From assembly GCA_001940925.1 (NCBI GenBank), contig MSGZ01000024.1:280779-344778 (forward strand): a stretch of 64,000 nucleotides of DNA, given 5' to 3'. Position 1 is the first letter of the stretch; every line of letters starts with the position of its first letter. The notes under the pieces were generated by a model that was given only the letters and a program-made list of their open reading frames with translations, had not been told where the DNA came from and did no database searches. Shown here in pieces: positions 32,316-40,340 of the stretch. The position numbers and the translations under genes were made by a program. The stretch comes from Ruminococcus sp. Phil11. Its GTDB lineage: Bacteria; Bacillota; Clostridia; Oscillospirales; Ruminococcaceae.

Positions 32316-34631
32316 GTGACAATCAGATATCAGCTCTGCGGAATTGTGCAGGGTGTCGGGTTTCGGCCTTTTAGTGCAGTAACAGCTAAAAAATTCGGTA
32401 TAACAGGAACGGTCTCGAATAAGGGATCGTATGTTGAAATCATTGCGCAGGGAACATCTGATGCGCTTCATGCATTTGCAGAGGCGATCCGGCATACGCC
32501 GCCCGACCGCGCCGTCATTCTCAGCATGGATGAAACGGAAATTCCGGACATCGAAGCAGCGCAATATCAGACATTTTCAATTGTTGAAAGTGAAAAGGAA
32601 TACGGTGATATCTTCGTTTCACCGGATATTGCAATATGCGACAAATGCAGAGATGAGCTCTTTGACCCGGACAATCGGCGGTATCTGCACCCGTTCATCA
32701 ATTGTACGCAGTGCGGCCCAAGACTGACGATCCTTGATACGATGCCATACGACAGAGAACGCACGAGTATGCGTGATTTTCCGATGTGCCCGGCGTGTGC
32801 GGCGGAGTATCAGAACCCTGCAACCAGACGCTACGACGCGCAGCCGAACTGCTGCAATCAATGCGGCCCGGAGCTTTATATTGTAGGCAAGAAAATCCAT
32901 GGCGGAGACGCTGTCACGGCTGTTCGCAGGACGATCATGGCGGGCGGGATCGCGGCAGTCAAGGGAATCGGCGGGTTTCACCTCTGCTGCGACGCGAAAA
33001 ATCCGGAGGCAGTCCGGCGGCTGCGGAAACGCAAACATCGGCCGATGAAGCCGTTTGCAATTATGTTGCGCGACATACAGACTGCCGAAAATGAATGTAT
33101 CCTTGCAGAGGGCCAGCGGGAGATGCTCACTGGCTGGCAAAAGCCGATTCTTATTTTGGAAAAGCGCGAAAACATGTCGATTTGCGATGAGGTCGCACCG
33201 GATAACAGAACGGTCGGCGTTATGCTTCCGTATGCACCTGTGCATATGCTGCTGTTTGATTATCCGGATGATATTGCGATGACGGATTGCCTTGTCATGA
33301 CCAGCGGAAATGCGCACGGTGCACCGATTTGCAGGAGCGATGAAGATGCAGTCAAGGAAATTGGTGGATTTTGCGATATTATTCTCTCACATAATCGGAA
33401 TATCTTGCTCCGAGCAGACGACTCCGTCTGCGACTGGCTTAACGGAAAGCCATACATGATCCGACGCTCTCGCGGCTTCGCGCCGTTGCCGGTCGCAGTT
33501 CCGTTCCGCGATCACAAGCAGGTGCTTGCAATCGGCGGCGAACTAAAAAATACATTTTGTATAGCAAAGGGCGGGCTGCTCTATGCTTCGCCGTTTGTCG
33601 GAGACATGGCAGATATCCGGACTGTACAGGCACTTCGAGAGTCCGTTAACCGAATGTGCGGCTTACTGGAGGCGAAACCGGAAGTCATAATCTGTGATAC
33701 GCATCCGATGTACAATACTGTTACAATAGCCAGAGAAATCGCGCAAGAGCACGGAATTCCGCTGATGCAAGTGCAGCATCACTACGCTCATGTGCTGTCG
33801 TGTATGGCCGAAAACGGATATATGGATCGTGTGATCGGTATCAGCATGGACGGGACCGGATACGGCGATGACGGCACGATCTGGGGCGGTGAATTGCTGC
33901 TTTGTGATCCACATGGATATATACGTGCGGGATATATCGAACCGTTTGTCCAGACGGGCGGTGATCTCTCTGCGAAGGAGGGCTGGCGTATTGCAGCGGC
34001 TTTGCTGCGGGATGCTGACCCTGAAAATGCCGCTGACATTTGCAAGGATCTTGACATTTGTACTGCGCAGGAATACAAAGTGCAGAGCAATATGGTACGA
34101 ATGGGCGTAAACAGTATTCGCTCGACCAGCTGCGGCCGGCTTTTTGATGCGATTGCAGCGATTCTTGGAATCCGCCGAAGTGTGACCTTCGAGGGCGAGG
34201 CTGCCGCCGCACTCATGTATGAAGCGGAGCAATATGCATCCAAATGCGAGGATATGTTATGCTGCTTTCACCCTGGTATCAACGATAAAGATGGTGTGAT
34301 GATTCTTCAGACAACTTCACTTGCTGCAGAAATTGCTTTCAGATACTTGAAGGATCGTTCGCCGGAAAATCGCGCGTATCTGGCATATCAATTCCATGCA
34401 GCCTTGTCGGAATTGCTGCTGAATGCATGTATTAAAATCCGCGAAAGAACGAGCATATCAATATGTGCATTGAGCGGGGGAGTTTTTCAGAATCGTCTGC
34501 TGACAATGCTCTGCGAGCGCAATCTGAAAGCGGCCGGCTTCACCGTTTTGCGCCACAGTCTCATCCCGCCGAATGACGGCGGAATCTGCGTCGGGCAGGC
34601 AATGTATGGCCTTGTTCATGCTTGTTCATAA
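32316..34631 (+). CDS. hypF: HypF carbamoyltransferase (cyanide ligand synthesis for iron centres)
   Basis: 771 residues, full length. Acylphosphatase domain ~1-90 (GIVQGVGFRPF); two zinc fingers ~105-185 (CDKCRDELFD...CTQCGP and CPACAAEY...CNQCGPEL); a YrdC-like domain ~200-380 (GGIAAVKGIGGFHLCCDA, RKHRPMKPFAIM); and a Kae1-like C-terminal domain ~390-771 (HHYAHVLSCMAENG, GISMDGTGYGDDGTIWGGE, ALSGGVFQNRLL). HypF moves a carbamoyl group from carbamoyl phosphate to the HypE C-terminal Cys. GTG start at 32316 behind GGGGAGG. This gene looks more AT-rich than the genes before it. Confidence 0.95.
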   Translation: MTIRYQLCGIVQGVGFRPFSAVTAKKFGITGTVSNKGSYVEIIAQGTSDALHAFAEAIRHTPPDRAVILSMDETEIPDIEAAQYQTFSIVESEKEYGDIFVSPDIAICDKCRDELFDPDNRRYLHPFINCTQCGPRLTILDTMPYDRERTSMRDFPMCPACAAEYQNPATRRYDAQPNCCNQCGPELYIVGKKIHGGDAVTAVRRTIMAGGIAAVKGIGGFHLCCDAKNPEAVRRLRKRKHRPMKPFAIMLRDIQTAENECILAEGQREMLTGWQKPILILEKRENMSICDEVAPDNRTVGVMLPYAPVHMLLFDYPDDIAMTDCLVMTSGNAHGAPICRSDEDAVKEIGGFCDIILSHNRNILLRADDSVCDWLNGKPYMIRRSRGFAPLPVAVPFRDHKQVLAIGGELKNTFCIAKGGLLYASPFVGDMADIRTVQALRESVNRMCGLLEAKPEVIICDTHPMYNTVTIAREIAQEHGIPLMQVQHHYAHVLSCMAENGYMDRVIGISMDGTGYGDDGTIWGGELLLCDPHGYIRAGYIEPFVQTGGDLSAKEGWRIAAALLRDADPENAADICKDLDICTAQEYKVQSNMVRMGVNSIRSTSCGRLFDAIAAILGIRRSVTFEGEAAAALMYEAEQYASKCEDMLCCFHPGINDKDGVMILQTTSLAAEIAFRYLKDRSPENRAYLAYQFHAALSELLLNACIKIRERTSISICALSGGVFQNRLLTMLCERNLKAAGFTVLRHSLIPPNDGGICVGQAMYGLVHACS

Positions 34632-34638
34632 AAAAGAA

Positions 34639-34707
34639 AACCGCAATATAAGTCTGCATGTATTTTACATAAATACATATATAACATACGGTTTATAACC
34701 GCAATAT
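34639..34707 (+). promoter_or_regulatory. AT-rich hypF-hypC gap with direct and inverted repeats
   Basis: The 99-nt gap is the longest within the hyp part. AACCGCAATAT occurs at 34639-34649 and again at 34697-34707. Between them TGTATTT-TACAT-AAATACA can form a weak hairpin. It could hold a secondary promoter or control site; no clear -10/-35 pair is seen. Confidence 0.35.
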
Positions 34708-34730
34708 CATATAAAAAGGAGAAGATTCAA

Positions 34731-34940
34731 ATGTGTGTTGGATTATCTGCTAAAGTGGTCAGAGTTGAGGGCGGCACCGCACTGATCGACGCATCAGGCG
34801 CGCAGAGAGCTGTCAGCGCGGGCGTTCTTGACGACCTCGAACCCGGCGATTTTGTCATGGTACACGCCGGCGTCGCGATCGCAAAAATAACCCAAAATGA
34901 CGCCGAGGAAGCCGACGAAATCATGGAGGGACTGCTGTGA
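34731..34940 (+). CDS. hypC: HypC metallochaperone
   Basis: 69 residues, one OB-like domain. Begins MCVGLSAKVV with the invariant Cys2 that carries the Fe(CN)2CO unit; the usual MCLxIP start is altered to MCVGLS. GDFVMVHAGVAIAKI matches the family's second half. RBS AAGGAGAAG. The stop overlaps hypD by 4 nt. In known systems HypC and HypD build the iron unit before it goes to a [NiFe]-hydrogenase large subunit; no such subunit is encoded here. Confidence 0.92.
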   Translation: MCVGLSAKVVRVEGGTALIDASGAQRAVSAGVLDDLEPGDFVMVHAGVAIAKITQNDAEEADEIMEGLL

Positions 34941-35980
34941 ACGAGAGCATGGCGCGTGCGCGGGACATCATCACCTCGTACAGCGGGCGGCCGCTGCGCA
35001 TCATGGAAGTCTGCGGCACGCATACGCACGAAATCTTCCGCATCGGGTTGCGCAAGCTGCTGCCTGAACAGATCGACCTGATCTCCGGGCCGGGCTGTCC
35101 TGTCTGCGTGACGGCGGTCGGGTTTATTGACGAGGCGATCTGGCTCGCACTCGAAAAACGATGTATTATCTGCACTTTCGGCGATCTGATCCGCGTCCCT
35201 GGAACCGAGATGAGCCTCGCCGGAGCGCGTGCGAAGGGCGGCGATATCCGGCCGGTTTACTCTCCGCTGGATGCGGTCGAGTTGGCCAAGGCGAATCCCG
35301 ATCGTCAGGTCGTGTTCCTCGCGGTCGGTTTTGAGACAACGACGCCCTCGGCCTGTCTGGCCGCAAAGCAGGCGCGTGACGCCGGTCTCACGAATTTTTC
35401 GCTGCTGACTGCGAACAAAACAATGCCGAACGCTTATCAGGCACTTGTCGGCTCGGCTGACGCTTTCCTCTACCCGGGGCATGTCAACGCGATTACCGGA
35501 AACGCAACATGTTACAAATTGTGCATAGAGCAGGGCGTCTCCGGTGTTGTGGCCGGTTTTACTGCGAGCGAGCTGCTCACTGCTCTTGCTGTTGCAATTA
35601 AATTGCTCGAAAAGGGCGAACCGTTCTTCCGCAACTGCTATCCGCGTGTCGTGAAGGATGAGGGCAATCCTGCCGCAATTGCGCTGATGAACGAGGTCAT
35701 GGAGCCCTGCGACAGCGAGTGGCGCGGGCTCGGTATGATTCCCGGTTCCGGTATGAAATTGCGGTCGGAATTTGCAGATTTTGATGCGCGTATCAAACAT
35801 AATATGCCGGTTATTACTGGCAGGCCGAACCCTGCATGCCGCTGCGGTGATGTCCTGCAGGGCAAGATCAGACCATGCGACTGCAAGGTGTTCGGCAAGG
35901 TATGCACCCCGCTGCACCCGGTCGGCGCGTGCATGGTTTCCGACGAGGGCGCGTGTGCCGCGTATTATCAGTATTCCTGA
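34937..35980 (+). CDS. hypD: HypD iron-sulfur scaffold for Fe(CN)2CO assembly
   Basis: 347 residues, full length. Conserved blocks present: MEVCGTHTHEIFRIG with the essential Cys, GPGCPVCVTA, GFETTTPS and PGHVNAITG. The C-terminal cysteine set for the [4Fe-4S] cluster is CRCGDVLQGKIRPCDC and FGKVC, followed by GACMVSDEGACAAYY. All key cysteines are kept, so an active protein is expected. Translationally coupled to hypC. Confidence 0.95.
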   Translation: MNESMARARDIITSYSGRPLRIMEVCGTHTHEIFRIGLRKLLPEQIDLISGPGCPVCVTAVGFIDEAIWLALEKRCIICTFGDLIRVPGTEMSLAGARAKGGDIRPVYSPLDAVELAKANPDRQVVFLAVGFETTTPSACLAAKQARDAGLTNFSLLTANKTMPNAYQALVGSADAFLYPGHVNAITGNATCYKLCIEQGVSGVVAGFTASELLTALAVAIKLLEKGEPFFRNCYPRVVKDEGNPAAIALMNEVMEPCDSEWRGLGMIPGSGMKLRSEFADFDARIKHNMPVITGRPNPACRCGDVLQGKIRPCDCKVFGKVCTPLHPVGACMVSDEGACAAYYQYS

Positions 35981-35990
35981 GGTGATTTTT

Positions 35991-36161
35991 ATGGAACCGC
36001 ATGACTACATCGTCACGGATATTCAGGGCGATTATGCCTATCTTGCGCAGACTGATTCGGACGCTTCCGAGCCGTTTCAGGTTGCGATGGCTCTGCTGCC
36101 GCCTGAGACCGATATCGGTACCAGGCTGCGCGGCTTTATGGGTATGTTTGAGATCATCTGA
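35991..36161 (+). CDS. Small beta-rich protein between hypD and hypE
   Basis: 56 residues: EPHDYIVTDIQGDYAYLA, then FQVAMALLPPETDIGTRL and FMGMFEII. ATG at 35991 is preceded by GAGGTG 10 nt after hypD. The strand pattern and the ALLPPE-D-GTRL turn recall DUF3006-like small barrels, and an OB-type fold like HypC is possible. There is no Cys at position 2, so it is not a second HypC. Placement suggests an accessory role in the Hyp pathway. Confidence 0.55.
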   Translation: MEPHDYIVTDIQGDYAYLAQTDSDASEPFQVAMALLPPETDIGTRLRGFMGMFEII

Positions 36162-36204
36162 TTGAAAATGTATAACAAGATAATTTGAAAAGGAGTTCAT
36201 GATC

Positions 36205-37212
36205 ATGAGCGAACGGACTGTTACGCTTGCGCACGGCGCGGGCGGTACACAGACAAACGAGCTGATTGACAGCGTATTCAAGGCGCATTTTGCGAACCCG
36301 ATGTTTACCGGCGATGATGCCGCGGTACTTCCGCAGCCGCAGGGCATGATCGCGACATCGACTGACGGATTCATCGTCTCTCCGTGGAAATTCAACGGCG
36401 GCAACATCGGCAAGCTGTCGATCTGCGGCACGGTCAACGACCTCTCCTGTATGGGCGCAAAACCGCTCTATCTGACCTGTGCATTTGTCATTGAGGAAGG
36501 CTTCTCCATGGACGCGCTCGAGGAAATCGCAGCAGCTATGGAGAAAACAGCCGCCGAAGTCGGCGTGCGCATTGTTGCGGGCGATACGAAGGTCGCCGGA
36601 AAAGGCCAGTGCGACGGCGTATTCATTACGACGACCGGCATTGGTGAGATCATGCCGCAGGCGCATACCTCCGGAACCCTTGCCAAGCCCGGAGACGCAG
36701 TCATTGTCAGCGGAGACGTCGGGCGGCACGGTTGTACGATCTTGCTTGCGCGTGATGACTTCGGTATCGAATCTGATGTGGACAGCGACTGCGCGCCGCT
36801 CTGGGGAACGGTCGAAAGCCTTTATCAGGTCACCGATCAGATCCATGTGATCCGTGACGCGACCCGCGGCGGCGTCGGTACGGTTTTGTACGAAATTGCG
36901 GGGCAGAGCAGCGTCGGCATCCGTCTGGACGCAGCCAGCGTTCCGGTCGATCCGCGCGTCAAAGGCGTCTGCGGGATGCTCGGTCTGGAACCGCTGTACC
37001 TCGCCTGTGAGGGCCGCCTCGTGATCTTCGCGCCGCAGGAGCACGCAGCCGCGATCGTCGAACAGCTCCGCCGCGGCAAGTATTCTCAGAACGCCGCGGT
37101 CATCGGCACGGTCACAGCAGAGAACCCCGGCAAGGTCATCATGGAGACCGAGATCGGCACGCAGACCGTTCTCCCGCAGCCGAAGGGCGAGCTGCTGCCG
37201 CGCATCTGCTGA
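36205..37212 (+). CDS. hypE: HypE, carbamoyl dehydratase that makes the cyanide ligand
   Basis: 335 residues. PurM-like fold: LAHGAGGTQTNELI, FTGDDAAVL, TSTDGFIVSPWKFNGG, and the IRDATRGGVGTVLYEIA ATP-binding block. It ends PRIC: the C-terminal Cys receives the carbamoyl group from HypF and is dehydrated to the thiocyanate that donates CN. ATG 36205 is 10 nt from the AAGGAG; an in-frame ATG at 36199 is closer to it and also possible. A terminator follows. Confidence 0.95.
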   Translation: MSERTVTLAHGAGGTQTNELIDSVFKAHFANPMFTGDDAAVLPQPQGMIATSTDGFIVSPWKFNGGNIGKLSICGTVNDLSCMGAKPLYLTCAFVIEEGFSMDALEEIAAAMEKTAAEVGVRIVAGDTKVAGKGQCDGVFITTTGIGEIMPQAHTSGTLAKPGDAVIVSGDVGRHGCTILLARDDFGIESDVDSDCAPLWGTVESLYQVTDQIHVIRDATRGGVGTVLYEIAGQSSVGIRLDAASVPVDPRVKGVCGMLGLEPLYLACEGRLVIFAPQEHAAAIVEQLRRGKYSQNAAVIGTVTAENPGKVIMETEIGTQTVLPQPKGELLPRIC

Positions 37213-37237
37213 TAATGCACGTGTTTACGAAAAAAAT

Positions 37238-37271
37238 AAGGCGTCGGCCGTTCCCGGTCGGCGTCTTTTTT
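37238..37271 (+). terminator. Terminator of the hyp gene run
   Basis: GGCGTCGGCC and GGTCGGCGTC pair (with wobbles) around GTTCCC, then TTTTTT. Confidence 0.82.
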
Positions 37272-37349
37272 ATGGTACCGCGGCAAGGCATCATTTCAAG
37301 ATATCATGTTATTACGGTTGATACCTTGTCGTGATACCTTGACATACAG

Positions 37350-37385
37350 AAAGGCACCGACCGTTCCCGGCCGACGCCTGTTTCT
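37350..37385 (-). terminator. Terminator of the CoaE-M18 gene
   Basis: AAGGCACCGACC and GGCCGACGCCT pair around GTTCCC; the minus-strand reading runs into TTTC. It resembles the hypE terminator 110 nt away in near-inverted form. Confidence 0.7.
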
Positions 37386-37405
37386 TCCGTATGAAAGGCT
37401 GCATG

Positions 37406-39463
37406 TTACGATTCGTTGAATGCCTTGACCGCCTCGTAGCACATGAAAACGTCGATCTTGCTGACAACTTCCATCGGTGCGTGCATGGAGAGCACCGGAA
37501 CGCCGACATCGACCGTGTCAATGTTCAGGTTTGCAAGATACGCCGCAACGGTTCCGCCGCCGCCGATATCCACCTTGCCGAGCTCGCCGGTCTGCCAGAT
37601 CACGCCTGCCTTGTCGAACAGGCTGCGCATTTTGCCGATGAACTCCGCGGATGCATCCGAGGAGCCGCTCTTGCCGCGCGCGCCGGTATACTTCATCATG
37701 CAGACGCCGTAATTCAGATACGCGCAGTTTTTGCGGTCGTTGACATCGTAGAAGGTCGGGTCAAAGGCTGCGGTCACATCCGCGGACAGGCACTGCGACT
37801 GCGCAAAGACCGTATGTGCTTCCGTGCCGAATGCCGCCGCAAGATCCTTCATAAAATCATGGAAATACGCGGAGCAAAGACCCGTGTTGCCCTCGCTGCC
37901 GATCTCCTCCTTGTCGGTCAGGATCACGACGGCCGTATGCTGCGGGTGCTCGGTATCCAGCATCGCCGCAAGGGACGGATACGCACAGACGCGGTCGTCA
38001 TGGCCGTATGCACCGATCATGCTGCGGTCAAAGCCGAGGTCACGCGCTCTGCCTGCCGGAACGGCCTCCAGCTCCGCGGAGAGGAAATCCGCCTCGGTCA
38101 TGCCGTATTTTTCGTTCAGGATCTGCATGATGCGCAGCTTGACCAGATCGCTGCCCTCGTCGCTGCGGAACGGTCTGGAGCCGATCAGCAGATTGAGCTC
38201 CTCGCCCTTGATGCCCTGCGCCAGCGGACGCTTGACCTGCTCCGTTGCCAGATGCGGCAGCAGATCGGTCACGCAGAACACCGGGTCGTTCTCGTCCTCA
38301 CCGACGGAAACGGTCACGGATGTGCCGTCCTGCTTCACGACGACGCCGTGCAGTGCCATCGGGATGACCGTCCACTGATACTTCTTGATGCCGCCGTAAT
38401 AATGCGTTTTGAACAGTGCCAGCTCGGTATCCTCGTAGAGCGGCTGCTGCTTGAGATCAAGGCGGGGCGAATCAATATGCGCTGCCGAAAGCCGGATGCC
38501 GGATTCCAGCGGGTCGGTGCCGATGACCGCCGCGATGATCGCCTTGTTCCGGTTCACCTGATAGATCTTGTCACCGGCCTGAACCGCGTCGCCGCGCTTC
38601 CATGCACGGAAGCCCTTTGCCTCGAGCAGCTCCTTTGCGTATGCACACGCCTCGCGCTCGGTCTTGCCGCGGTCAAGGAAGGTCTTGTAGCCCTCGCAGA
38701 AATCGTCGCATTTTGCGATCTTCTCGTCATCGAGCAGCAGTGCTGCGTTCTTTTTCTGCATCAGCAGCGATTCCTTCAGCTGCTTCAGCGCGTCCTTCTG
38801 TTCCATTTGGGATTCCTCCTTTGAAATATCGTTTTTCTGCGTATCAGCGTTCTGCTGACATCGCAGGGGATTCAGCAGGTTGATGACGGTTTCCCGCAGC
38901 ACATCCGGGTCGCCGTTGTTTTCGATGACGGCATCGGAATGCGCACGGAAAAATTCCTCCGTATGCTGCGCGTTCATGCGCTGCTCGGCCTGATCCTCGG
39001 TGAGCGTATCGCGGGCAATGATGCGCGCCTTGCGGGATTCCCTGTCCGCCGTGACCGATATGACCATATTGCAGAAGCGGTCGAGCCCGCTCTCAAAGAG
39101 GGTCGGCGCGTCAAGCAGAACGGTTTGATTTCCGGCGGCCGTCAGTGCGGCGATCTGTTCCCGCACGGCTGCGGTGATATAGGGGTACATGACCGCAAGA
39201 TAACGCTGCTTTGCCTGCGTATCCGAGAAGATGAGCGCGGCAGTCGCTTTGCGGTCGAGCTGACCGTCCGGCTGCAGGATCCTGTTTCCGCAGACCTTTG
39301 CAAGTGCCCGCAGACAGGGATGTCCCGGCTGCACGACCTCCCGCGCAACGGCATCCGCATTGATGACGGCGATGCCCTGCTCCGCGAAAAGGCGGCTGAC
39401 GGTCGTTTTGCCTGCGCCGGTCTGTCCGGTCAGGCCGATGAGAAAGCAATGTGCACTGAGCAA
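37406..39463 (-). CDS. coaE: In-frame fusion of dephospho-CoA kinase and M18 aminopeptidase
   Basis: 685 residues in one open frame. Residues ~1-200 are CoaE, the last step of CoA synthesis (P-loop GLTGQTGAGKTTVS, DAPTLFESGLD lid region). Residues 220-685 are a complete M18 aspartyl/leucyl aminopeptidase: AAHIDSPRLDLKQQPL, TDKEEIGSEGNTG, DIGGGGTVAAYLA and MHAPMEVVS give the two-zinc site. No stop separates them; ~24 linker codons contain a good RBS and ATG for the peptidase at 38806. The frame opens with TTG after AGGAGGGG. It could be a true fusion, two coupled proteins with a lost stop, or a sequencing error. Confidence 0.88.
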   Translation of the reverse strand: MLSAHCFLIGLTGQTGAGKTTVSRLFAEQGIAVINADAVAREVVQPGHPCLRALAKVCGNRILQPDGQLDRKATAALIFSDTQAKQRYLAVMYPYITAAVREQIAALTAAGNQTVLLDAPTLFESGLDRFCNMVISVTADRESRKARIIARDTLTEDQAEQRMNAQHTEEFFRAHSDAVIENNGDPDVLRETVINLLNPLRCQQNADTQKNDISKEESQMEQKDALKQLKESLLMQKKNAALLLDDEKIAKCDDFCEGYKTFLDRGKTEREACAYAKELLEAKGFRAWKRGDAVQAGDKIYQVNRNKAIIAAVIGTDPLESGIRLSAAHIDSPRLDLKQQPLYEDTELALFKTHYYGGIKKYQWTVIPMALHGVVVKQDGTSVTVSVGEDENDPVFCVTDLLPHLATEQVKRPLAQGIKGEELNLLIGSRPFRSDEGSDLVKLRIMQILNEKYGMTEADFLSAELEAVPAGRARDLGFDRSMIGAYGHDDRVCAYPSLAAMLDTEHPQHTAVVILTDKEEIGSEGNTGLCSAYFHDFMKDLAAAFGTEAHTVFAQSQCLSADVTAAFDPTFYDVNDRKNCAYLNYGVCMMKYTGARGKSGSSDASAEFIGKMRSLFDKAGVIWQTGELGKVDIGGGGTVAAYLANLNIDTVDVGVPVLSMHAPMEVVSKIDVFMCYEAVKAFNES
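38804..38822 (-). promoter_or_regulatory. Internal RBS and ATG for the aminopeptidase part
   Basis: On the minus strand AAAGGAGGAATCCCAAATG sits inside the fused frame. It is a textbook start site, giving a 466-residue M18 protein (37406-38806). Confidence 0.7.
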
Positions 39464-39624
39464 GCGATCCCCTCCTGTTCGGTTTCTATTATATCACAAA
39501 TCCCGCAAAATAGCAAGCGGCGTGCAGGGCCGTCGGAGATCGGGGTGCTGCTGACAATGCGTATCTTCCGGTCCGGCAGAGCCCTGCGCCGGAAATATTG
39601 CTGCGATCCGGCCGCTCCTGCATA

Positions 39625-39654
39625 TTGACGGGCTCCGCATTTCTGTGCTATAAT
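39625..39654 (+). promoter_or_regulatory. Promoter of the small lipoprotein-like gene
   Basis: TTGACG, an 18-nt spacer and TATAAT at 39649-39654. Confidence 0.78.
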
Positions 39655-39741
39655 GAGACTGTGACCTGTACGGGCCCGTTCCTTTCGGGTACCGTATCCG
39701 CCTGCATATCTGCACCCATTTTACAGAACGGAGCTGATCTT

Positions 39742-40251
39742 ATGATGCACATCCTGAAAAAATGCTGCCTGCCGGTCTGCGCAGTTCAGATCCTCTGCAC
39801 AGGATGCGGCTTCCGCGGCCCGAATCCCGGCAATATGCCGTATGAGCCGGATACCCCGGAACCCGCCGCGCATGACGGCGTTTTTGTCTCGGAGCACGGC
39901 ACGATGCGCTTCGGCGGCGACGGAACAAACGTCGAGCTTGATTTTGATGCGGAGCTTGCCGGGCTGACCGGTCTGCCGGAGGGGACGCAGACGGGAAGCT
40001 ATGTCTTTCTCAGCGGCGACCTTCCGCCGCACGGCAGTATGCCTGTCCGGTATGACACCGCGCACGAGCTGCAGATCAGCGTCGGTGAGCTGTCGGCGGT
40101 CATCAGCATGGGGATCGCGTCAGAGGACGGCAAAACTGCACAGGCCGGCGTAAACACGGTCACGCCGGAGCGGATCCCGATGCTGTTTCATGAGGACGGC
40201 AGGTTCTTTGATGTGATGTTCACAAAGACGGACAGCGCGGAAACCGACTGA
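39742..40251 (+). CDS. Small secreted, lipoprotein-like protein of unknown function
   Basis: 169 residues. MMHILKKCCLPVCAVQILCTGCGF is a basic-hydrophobic leader (key part ILCTGC) ending in a lipobox-like Cys, though the -3 residue is not typical. Then a Pro-rich spacer and a beta-rich domain (~45-165) with HGTMRFGGDGTNVELDFDAEL-type strands (MRFGGDG and VELDFD). I do not recognise the domain. Starts at the first of two ATGs after an ACGGAG RBS; followed by its own terminator, so it is monocistronic. Confidence 0.65.
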   Translation: MMHILKKCCLPVCAVQILCTGCGFRGPNPGNMPYEPDTPEPAAHDGVFVSEHGTMRFGGDGTNVELDFDAELAGLTGLPEGTQTGSYVFLSGDLPPHGSMPVRYDTAHELQISVGELSAVISMGIASEDGKTAQAGVNTVTPERIPMLFHEDGRFFDVMFTKTDSAETD

Positions 40252-40275
40252 CCGTTCATTTTTCCGCATATGCAG

Positions 40276-40309
40276 AGGCACCGGTGCAATGCATCGGTGC
40301 CTTGTTTTC
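40276..40309 (+). terminator. Terminator of the lipoprotein-like gene
   Basis: AGGCACCGGTGC and GCATCGGTGCCT pair, then TGTTTTC. Confidence 0.75.
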
Positions 40310-40340
40310 GGCGGCAGACCGGCTTGCTGCGCCCGGACTG

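Noticed and set aside
35991..36161. Second HypC copy
   Set aside because: No N-terminal Met-Cys and a different core sequence, so called only as a small beta-rich protein.
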